Assembly (NCBI RefSeq): GCF_030813595.1
Contig: NZ_JAUSUH010000005.1
Coordinates: 248,001-312,000, forward strand
From: Ancylobacter vacuolatus
GTDB lineage: Bacteria; Pseudomonadota; Alphaproteobacteria; Rhizobiales; Xanthobacteraceae
Length of the DNA: 64,000 bases
Direction of reading: 5' to 3'
A program made the position numbers and the translations under genes. The notes below the pieces were generated by a model. That model did not search any database. It had not been told where the DNA came from and saw only the letters and a program-made list of their open reading frames with translations. Positions 1-7,400 of the stretch are shown here, piece by piece; within the stretch, counting starts at the first letter, position 1, and each line of letters starts with the position of its first letter.

Positions 1-1015
1 GATAATGAACGTCAAGCCGGCGGCGCAGATTGGCGAGACCGAGCCCATGCCCGGCGCGCAGGCGATGGGCGGGCTCCAGACGGCCGGTATTGAGGATATC
101 GACGCGCAGGGCCTCGCCCTCCAGCGCGACATGGACGGCAAGCTCCAGCACCTGCGAGCGGTCGCCATGTTCCACCGCGTTCTCGGCGAGCGGCTGGAGC
201 AGGCTGTTGGGAATGCGCCGGCCGGCAACGGCCGGCTCCATCTCCACCCGCACGCGCAGCCGACCGCCGAACCTCGCCTGCTGGATCCTGAGATAGGCCA
301 GCAGCGCCGCCACCTCCTCCTCCACCGGCACGACCGGCGTGCGGATGCCGGCGAGGACATGGCGGAGATAATCGGTGAGATCGCGCAGCATCGCCAGCGC
401 CGCCTCTGGATGCTCGGGCACTTCCTCGGCAATGCCGTTCAGCGCGTTGAACAGGAAATGCGGGTTGATCTGCAGGCGCAGTTGCTGGATCTCGGCGGCC
501 AGCGCCTCGGCCTTCGCCGCGAGCATCTGCGTTTCGGCGGTGAGCGCGGCGCCATGCGCGGCCTGGCGCTGGCGGTCGGCGCGCAACCAGAAGAACAGCA
601 GGCTCCAGCCGGTCAGCGCCACCGCGTAATGGGTGAAGGGCAGCGCGATTTCCTCCAGCGCCCCCCAGTCCGGAATGGCCCAGTCGAAGAGCTGGCGCGC
701 CAGCATGGTGGCCGCGACCACCAGCGCCGAGGCGGCGCTGGAGAACAGCACCAGCACCCCGAAAATGCGCGGGCCGAGCACCGCGCCGGCGAAAGCGCCG
801 TCATAGATGCGGCCGAGCACGGTCGAGAGGCCCACGAGCAGGAGAAAGGCCAGCCCGCTCATCGCCAGCGCGGCGGTGATGTCCTGATAGGTGATCTGAC
901 GGTTCACCAGATCGACAAGGGTGAACAGGCCCCAGCCCGCGATCTGGATCCGCGCGAAGGACCCCGGGTACCACCACGCGCCGGACGCAGTGATCGGCAT
1001 GGGCGGGATGCTCAC
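1..1015 (-). CDS. LytS/YehU-type sensor histidine kinase (3' end beyond window)
   Basis: Integral-membrane sensor kinase of the His_kinase (PF06580) type, whose usual partner is a LytTR response regulator. Reading the complement, about four hydrophobic segments occupy residues 20-150. A short coiled linker follows, then the phospho-acceptor box INPHFLFNALNG with His at residue 186. Near the window edge an N-box (LLQPLAENAVEHG) and a G-box (GHGLGLANLRRRL) are visible. I chose GTG at 1015 because GGAG lies 8 bases upstream; ATG at 1000 is the alternative. The last few codons and any regulator gene lie outside the window. It is divergent from the type I secretion genes, which suggests that it controls them. 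The family call is firm; the signal sensed is unknown. Confidence 0.88.
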   Translation of the reverse strand, partial: MSIPPMPITASGAWWYPGSFARIQIAGWGLFTLVDLVNRQITYQDITAALAMSGLAFLLLVGLSTVLGRIYDGAFAGAVLGPRIFGVLVLFSSAASALVVAATMLARQLFDWAIPDWGALEEIALPFTHYAVALTGWSLLFFWLRADRQRQAAHGAALTAETQMLAAKAEALAAEIQQLRLQINPHFLFNALNGIAEEVPEHPEAALAMLRDLTDYLRHVLAGIRTPVVPVEEEVAALLAYLRIQQARFGGRLRVRVEMEPAVAGRRIPNSLLQPLAENAVEHGDRSQVLELAVHVALEGEALRVDILNTGRLEPAHRLRAGHGLGLANLRRRLDVHY

Positions 1016-1079
1016 CTGAAAGGCTCCGGGGTCGGCAGGATGATGGGGCAGGGAGGGCGGGGCGGGACCGCCGGCAGGC

Positions 1080-1160
1080 TCGTCGATTTCTGCGCCCCGT
1101 TCATCGAGTCGCAGGCGCCGTGGCGGTGCCGGAGTGCTTAGCCCATGGCATCTTTCCCGC
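1080..1160 (+). promoter_or_regulatory. Shared operator/promoter element, copy 1 (kinase / T1SS intergenic region)
   Basis: Two 7-base direct repeats, TCGTCGA (1080-1086) and TCATCGA (1101-1107), are offset by 21 bp, two helical turns. This matches the geometry of LytTR-type binding sites (two imperfect half-sites about 21-22 bp apart). A second box, CATGGCATCTTTCCCGC, starts at 1144, 64 bp from the first repeat. The same arrangement recurs upstream of the exoprotein gene at 4343-4424. The sequence match is seen directly; binding by a LytTR regulator is inferred. Confidence 0.6.
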
Positions 1161-1276
1161 GCGGTGCCTAGAGCACGCGCCGACCGGATCGTGCGGCGGC
1201 CCTTCGCTGGCGTGGCGGGTCGCGCGGGTCGCAGGCCGGCGGTTTCCCGGCGGCTCACCGCTCACAGGACTTGCGA

Positions 1277-2998
1277 ATGGCCGTTCTGCCCGTTGCCCGT
1301 GCCCTGTCCTCCTGCCGGCCAGCCTTCCTTGCGGTCGGGGCGTTCTCGGCCGTCATCAACCTGTTGATGCTCGCCGGCTCGCTCTACATGCTGCAGGTCT
1401 ATGACCGGGTGCTGAGCGCGCGCAGCGTGCCGACGCTGGTCGGCCTGTCGCTGCTGCTGCTCGCCGCCTATGCTCTGCAGGGCTTTCTCGACTCGGTGCG
1501 GGTGAAGATGCTGGCCCGCATCGGCGCGCGCTTCGACGAGCAAATCTCCCCGCTCGCCTTCGCCGCCGCCCGCCGGCTGTCGCTGGCCGGACGGCGTGCC
1601 GACGAGGCGCTGCAGCCGATCCGCGACCTCGACCACATCCGGGGATTTCTGGCCTCGCTCGGCCCCACCGCCCTGTTCGACATGCCGTGGATGCCGCTGT
1701 TCTTCGCCGGCTGCTTCCTGCTGCATCCCTGGCTCGGCCTGCTGGCCCTGGGCGGAGGCGCCCTCATCGTCGCGCTGACGCTGGCGACCGAGCGGGCCAG
1801 CCGTTCGGCCCTGAAAGCCCAGATGGCCAGCCGCGCCGCGCGCGAGGCGCTGGCCGAGGCGTGCCGGCGCAATGCCGAGGCGGTCACGGCGATGGGCATG
1901 GGCGGGGCGTTCGGCGGTAAGTGGCTGGAGGCCAACCGGCGCCATGTCGGCGACTGGCTGGCCGCCGCCGATATCACCGGGGCCAGCGGCGCCTTCGCCA
2001 AGATTTTTCGCATGGTGCTGCAATCGGCGGTGCTGGGGCTCGGCGCCTATCTCGCCATCCACGATCAGATTTCCGGCGGGGCGATGATCGCCGCGTCGAT
2101 CATGACCTCGCGGGCGCTGGCGCCGATCGAGATCGCGGTGGCCAACTGGAAGGGCTTCATCGCCGCCCGGCTCGGCCGGCGCCGGCTGGCCGAACTGCTG
2201 GACACGCCTTCCATGGCCGCGCGCGAACCCACCCCGCTGCCGGCGCCGGCCGCCACGCTCACGGCGGACGCGCTCGTGGTGACCGCTCCCGGCCGCGCCG
2301 CGCCGATCGTTACCGGCGTTTCGTTGCGGCTGGAGGCGGGGCAGGGGCTCGGCATTATCGGCCCCAGCGCCTCCGGCAAGTCGACGCTGGTGCGGGCGCT
2401 GGTCGGCGTCTGGCCAGCGCTCAAGGGCGAGGTGCGGCTCGACGGCGCGCGGCTCGACCAATGGGCGCCTGATGCGCTGGGCCGCCATGTCGGTTACCTC
2501 CCGCAGGATGTGGAACTGTTCGACGGCACGGTGGCGGAGAACATCGCCCGCTTCGCCGCCAATGCCACGGGCGACGCCATCCTCGCGGCGGCGCGGGCGG
2601 CGGGGGCACATGAGCTGATCCTGCGGCTGGAACAGGGCTACGACACCCGCATCGGCGAAGGCGGCATGGCGCTTTCCGGCGGGCAGCGCCAGCGCATCGG
2701 GCTGGCCCGCGCGCTCTATGGATCGCCCTTTCTCGTCGTTCTCGACGAGCCCAATTCCAACCTCGACACCCAGGGCGACGCCGCGCTGACCCAGGCGGTG
2801 CAGGGCGTGCGCGCCCGCGGCGGCATCGTGATCGTCGTCACCCATCGCCAGAGCGCCATTGCCGGGCTCGACCGGCTCGCGTTGATGGCCGAGGGCCGGC
2901 TTCAGGCCTTCGGCCCGGCGGAGGAGGTGCTGGCAAAGCTCGCCCGGGAGTCCCGCGTTGCCGGCCTGCCCGGCCTCAAGCCGGCGGTCGCCTCATGA
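1277..2998 (+). CDS. Type I secretion ABC transporter (PrtD/HlyB-like permease-ATPase)
   Basis: Inner-membrane ABC half-transporter of the PrtD family, 573 aa, which energises one-step export of unfolded proteins with a C-terminal signal. An ABC_membrane domain spans residues 15-300. The ATPase has Walker A GPSASGKST near 362, signature LSGGQ at 466-470 and Walker B LVVLDEP near 486. There is no N-terminal C39 peptidase or C39-like domain, as is usual for protease and glycanase exporters. ATG 1277 is preceded by AGGA at a 7-base spacing; an in-frame TTG at 1271 lacks a suitable site. The stop overlaps the start of the membrane-fusion protein by 4 bases (ATGA), so the two are translationally coupled. 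The likely cargo is the 1,705-aa exoprotein downstream. Confidence 0.93.
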   Translation: MAVLPVARALSSCRPAFLAVGAFSAVINLLMLAGSLYMLQVYDRVLSARSVPTLVGLSLLLLAAYALQGFLDSVRVKMLARIGARFDEQISPLAFAAARRLSLAGRRADEALQPIRDLDHIRGFLASLGPTALFDMPWMPLFFAGCFLLHPWLGLLALGGGALIVALTLATERASRSALKAQMASRAAREALAEACRRNAEAVTAMGMGGAFGGKWLEANRRHVGDWLAAADITGASGAFAKIFRMVLQSAVLGLGAYLAIHDQISGGAMIAASIMTSRALAPIEIAVANWKGFIAARLGRRRLAELLDTPSMAAREPTPLPAPAATLTADALVVTAPGRAAPIVTGVSLRLEAGQGLGIIGPSASGKSTLVRALVGVWPALKGEVRLDGARLDQWAPDALGRHVGYLPQDVELFDGTVAENIARFAANATGDAILAAARAAGAHELILRLEQGYDTRIGEGGMALSGGQRQRIGLARALYGSPFLVVLDEPNSNLDTQGDAALTQAVQGVRARGGIVIVVTHRQSAIAGLDRLALMAEGRLQAFGPAEEVLAKLARESRVAGLPGLKPAVAS

Positions 2999-4305
2999 CA
3001 AACGCCTCCGCCTCGGACCATGGCGCCGCGCTTCGCCGGCTGACGCTTCTCGGCGGGGCAGGCGTGCTGCTTTTCGCCGGCACGATCGGCGTCTGGGCGG
3101 TAACGTCGACGCTGACCGGCGCGGTGGTGGCGTCCGGCCAGTTCGTCGTCGACGGCAATGTGAAGAAGGTGCAGCACGCCACCGGCGGCATTGTCGGCGC
3201 GCTCAACGTGCGGGAGGGCGACCGGGTCGAGGAGGGGGCGGTGCTGATCCGGCTCGACGACACCATCACCCGCGCCAATCTCCAGCTGGTCACGCAGCAG
3301 CTCGATGAATTCGCCGCGCGGCGGGCCCGCCTGCAGGCCGAGCGCGACGGGCTCAGCGCGAGCGCTGTCGCGCCGGAACTGGCCGCGCGCGGCGGCGAGC
3401 CAATGATTGCGGCGCTGATCGCCTCCGAGCAGAACCAGTTCGCCGCCCGCCGCGCCGCGCGCGCGGGACGCCAGGCGCAGCTGGCCCGCCGCATCGCGCA
3501 GCTGGAGGACGAGATCGCCGGGCTGCGGGCGCAGCAGGCGGCGCGCGACCGGCAGGCGGTGCTGATCGCCGAGGAACTGGCGGGCGTGCGCGAACTCTAC
3601 GCCAAGAATCTGGTGGCGCTCAGCCGCAAGGCGGCGCTGGAGCGGGAGGCGGCCGAACTCGACGGCGAGAGCGGCCGCCTTGTCGCGGCGGTGGCGCAGG
3701 CCGAGGGCCGGATCGCCGAGACGCGGCTGCAGGTGATCGAGATCGACGACGTGCTGCGCGAAGAGGTGATGAAGGAGCTGGGCGAGATCCAGGCCAAGGC
3801 GGCCGAACTCACCGAGCGTCGCATCGCCGCCGAGGACCAGCTGAAGCGGGTCGACATAAGGGCGCCGAGCGCCGGCTTCGTGCACCAGCTCGCCGTGCAC
3901 ACGGTGGGCGGCGTCATCAGCCCGGCCGAACCGGCGATGCTGATCGTGCCGGCCCGCGAGGCGCTGCAGGTGGAGGCGCGGGTGAACCCGCCTGACATCG
4001 ACCAGATCGTGCCCGGCCAGCCGGCGCAGATCCGCATCCACGCCTTCAACCAGCGCACCACGCCGCAGCTGGCCGGCACGGTGGCCCGCATCTCCGCCGA
4101 TACCAGCCGCGACCCGCAGAGCGGGGCGGTGTTCTACACGCTGCGTGTGGCGATTCCCGCCGGGGAACTGGCGCGGCTCGCGCCGCAGGCGGTGAGCCCG
4201 GGAATGCAGGCGGAGGTGTTCGTCGAGACGCAGGACCGCACGCCGCTGCACTACCTCGTCAAGCCGCTGCAGGACCAGATCGCCCGCGCCTTTCGCGAGC
4301 GCTGA
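2995..4305 (+). CDS. HlyD/PrtE-family periplasmic adaptor of the type I secretion system
   Basis: Membrane-fusion protein (436 aa) linking the ABC transporter to a TolC-type outer-membrane channel. A short cytoplasmic N-terminus and one membrane helix (residues 17-40) are followed by a lipoyl/barrel-sandwich half-motif (VQHATGGIVGALNVREGDRV). Long Ala/Glu/Arg-rich coiled coils cover about residues 95-285, then come the second lipoyl half (DIRAPSAGFVHQLAVHTVGG) and a beta-barrel domain. The sequence ends in a typical PrtE-like tail (PLQDQIARAFRER). The ATG overlaps the stop of the ABC gene. No TolC gene is visible, so a genomic TolC elsewhere is presumably shared. Confidence 0.92.
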   Translation: MTNASASDHGAALRRLTLLGGAGVLLFAGTIGVWAVTSTLTGAVVASGQFVVDGNVKKVQHATGGIVGALNVREGDRVEEGAVLIRLDDTITRANLQLVTQQLDEFAARRARLQAERDGLSASAVAPELAARGGEPMIAALIASEQNQFAARRAARAGRQAQLARRIAQLEDEIAGLRAQQAARDRQAVLIAEELAGVRELYAKNLVALSRKAALEREAAELDGESGRLVAAVAQAEGRIAETRLQVIEIDDVLREEVMKELGEIQAKAAELTERRIAAEDQLKRVDIRAPSAGFVHQLAVHTVGGVISPAEPAMLIVPAREALQVEARVNPPDIDQIVPGQPAQIRIHAFNQRTTPQLAGTVARISADTSRDPQSGAVFYTLRVAIPAGELARLAPQAVSPGMQAEVFVETQDRTPLHYLVKPLQDQIARAFRER

Positions 4306-4342
4306 CCCGGCGGGAGGGCGAGACCCGGCGGGGCGGGCGGAC

Positions 4343-4424
4343 TCGTCGATTTCTGCGCCGCCTTCATCGAGTGGCCGGGAGTGCCCCGGTGATGATGACG
4401 GCGGCTCATGCATTCTTTTGCCGC
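4343..4424 (+). promoter_or_regulatory. Shared operator/promoter element, copy 2 (upstream of the exoprotein)
   Basis: TCGTCGA at 4343-4349 and TCATCGA at 4364-4370 again lie 21 bp apart, with an almost identical spacer (TTTCTGCGCC shared). The second box, CATGCATTCTTTTGCCGC, starts at 4407, exactly 64 bp from the first repeat, as in copy 1. This gives the exoprotein gene its own promoter although it lies only 156 bp behind the membrane-fusion gene. Co-regulation with the transporter genes is inferred from the match. Confidence 0.6.
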
Positions 4425-4461
4425 TCCGGTGAGAGCGGTGACCTGACGAGGAGAGCACAGA

Positions 4462-7400
4462 ATGGCCGGTATCCTTTATTCCGCGGAACTGCCTGAATCC
4501 GGCCAGCGGCGCATCGAGAGCTTCGATCCCGCCAGCGACAAGCTCGATCTCGGCACCAATTCGGTGCATGCCTTCATCGTCGTCGACACGCCGGAAGGCG
4601 TCGCCTTCATGGACCCGTGGAGCGGCAAGCAGACGCTGATCGTCGGCGTCTCGCTCGGCCAGCTCACCGTGAACAGCTTCGTGCCTGTTGAGAACGACCA
4701 TCTGCGGCAGGATCTCAGCGGCGCCCTGGCCTGGGAGCACGGCATCACACGCGCGCCGCACACGGTCTATGCCCGCTCGCATGAGGTCGGCCAGATCGAC
4801 CGTGTCGCCTTCAATGCCGAAACGGATGTGGTCGACTTCCGCTATTATGGCACGCGCGAGCAGATCTACATGGTGGACGGCGCTGAGGGCGTGGTCATCG
4901 GCAACTACACCACCGGGCAGACGCTGATCCTGCTCGACACCACCGTGGCCGAGCTGTCCGTGGAGAATTTCCTGTTCCACACCGCGCAGGTGCGGGAAGA
5001 CCGGCTCTTCCTGCAGCTTGGCTTCGCCTCGGTGCCGGAGACGCAGGTGATCGGCCGGGCCGACATTCCCACCGTCGGCAGCGATGCGTGGCCGACCGCC
5101 GCCGGCCCCGGCACGCCGCCGAGCGGCGTCACCGGCACCACCTATCTGATCGACTGGGATTACGGCACCAAGGCCGTGCTCGACTTCGACCCGGCGGTGG
5201 ACCGGCTGGATTTCAAATATTTCCGCCCGGCCGAATTCACCGTGGCGGAGGTGAACGGCTCCACGGTCATCACGATTGTCGGGCAGAACCAGACCTACAC
5301 GCTCACCGGCGTCTCGCTGGCGGAGCTCGACTACAACAACATCGTCGCGGTGGAGGACGCCACCTACCAGAAATGGCGCGGCCTGATCGAGGCGGCGAAT
5401 GCCGGGGGCGACACGCCGACGCTGCGGGTGGCGGATGCCCAGATCACCGAGGGCCAGAGCGGCACGAGCGTGATGAGCTTCACCGTCACGCTGTCCAAGG
5501 CGGCGGCGGGCGTGGTGAGCGTCGATTATTCCACCCTCAACGGCACGGCGCTGGCGGGTTCCGACTACCAGGCCGCCCTCGGCCGGCTGACCTTCCAGCC
5601 CGGCGAGACCAGCAAAACGGTGCAGGTCAATGTGATCGGCGACGCGACGTTCGAGCTCAATGAGGCGTTCGATCTCGTCCTGTCCTCGCCTTCAGGCGCG
5701 ACGCTGGCGGATGAGCGGGCGACCGGCACCCTCGTCAACGACGATGCGCAGGCGCCGAACGTGCTGCCGGCCCTTTCCATCGCCGATCTCTCCGTCGCCG
5801 AGGGCGACGGGGCGCATGTGCATTTCATGTTCATGGTGACGCTGGACAAGGCCTCCACCAGCCCGGTGAGTGTGCAGTACCGCACCGGCAACGGCACCGC
5901 GCTGGCCGGCACGGACTATGAGGCGACCACCGGCACGCTCACCTTCGCGCCGGGCGAGACCGCTAAGCAGATCCATGTCGACGTGATCGGCGACACGCTG
6001 GCGGAAGCCGATGAGCGCTTCACCGTGACCCTGCTCACCCCGACCGGGGCCACCATCGCCGATGGCGAGGCGACCGGAACGCTGCTGAACGACGATGCCG
6101 CCGGGCCGGTGCCAAGCGGCGACAGCCTCGCCTTCGCGGTGGCGAGCAATTGGGGCGCCGGCTTCACCGGGGCGATGACGCTGAAGCCCGTCGCCACGCT
6201 GAATGGCTGGACGGTGGAATTCGACGCCTCCTTCGACATCAGCAACATCTGGAACGCCGAGATCGTCAGCCATGTCGGCGACCACTATGTGATCCGCAAC
6301 GCCAGCTGGAACGGCAAGGTGGCGGCCGGCGGCACGGTGAGCTTCGGCTTTCAGGCCTCGCCCGGCGGGGCGGCGATTGTGGCGGAGGATTTCGTCGTCA
6401 ATGGCAGCCCGGCGGGCGGCGGGACCGACCCGGTGCCTGTGCTGCCGACGCTGGCCATCGCCGATGCGAGCGTGACCGAGGGCAATGACGGCACCGCCTA
6501 TCTCTCCTTCACCGTCACCCTCTCCAAGGCCGCGACCGGCGCGGTCAGCGTCGCCTATGCCAGCGCCAATGGCACGGCGGTGGCGGGGCAGGACTATCAG
6601 GCGGTGTCCGGCACGCTGACCTTCGCCGCCGGCGAGACCTCCAAGGTCATCCGCGTGCCGGTGACGGGCGACACGGTGGTGGAGGCCAATGAGGCGCTGA
6701 CCATCACTCTCTCCAGCCCCTCCGGCGCCACGCTGGCGGATGGGAGCGCGACCGGCACCATCCTCAATGACGATGTGGCGCCTGTTCTGCCGACGCTGGC
6801 CATCGCCGATGCGAGCGTGACCGAGGGCAATGACGGCACCGCCTATCTCTCCTTCACCGTCACCCTGTCCAAGGCCGCGACCAGCGCGGTCAGCGTCGCC
6901 TATGCCAGCGCCAATGGCACGGCGGTGGCGGGGCAGGATTATCAGGCGGTGTCGGGCACGCTGACCTTTGCCGCCGGAGAGACCTCCAAGGTCATCCGCG
7001 TGCCGGTGACGGGCGACACGGTGGTCGAGGCCAATGAGGCGCTGACCATCACTCTCTCCAGCCCCTCCGGCGCCACGCTGGCGGACGGCACCGCGACCGG
7101 TACCATCCTCAATGACGATGTGGCGCCGCCGCCCACCGTCTCGGTATCAGGCACGACCGTGGCGGAAGGCGATGCGGGCGGCGGTGGCGTGGCGGAGGGC
7201 TGGTTCTCCACCTCCGGCAACCAGATCGTCGATTCCGCCGGCCATGCGGTGAAGATCGCCGGGGTGAACTGGTTCGGCTTCGAATCCACCAATGCCTCGC
7301 CGCATGGCGTCTGGACCCGGCCCTACACCGACATGATGGACCAGATGAAGGAGCTGGGCTTCAACACCATTCGCCTGCCCTTCGCCAGCGCCACCCTGCA

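Noticed and set aside
5-1141. Plus-strand 378-codon open frame at the left edge
   Set aside because: Rich in Arg, Gln and His with no recognisable domain; the complement encodes a clear LytS-type kinase.
2902-4980. 692-codon minus-strand frame opposite the membrane-fusion gene
   Set aside because: Low-complexity shadow of the high-GC HlyD and exoprotein genes; no ribosome site and no domain.
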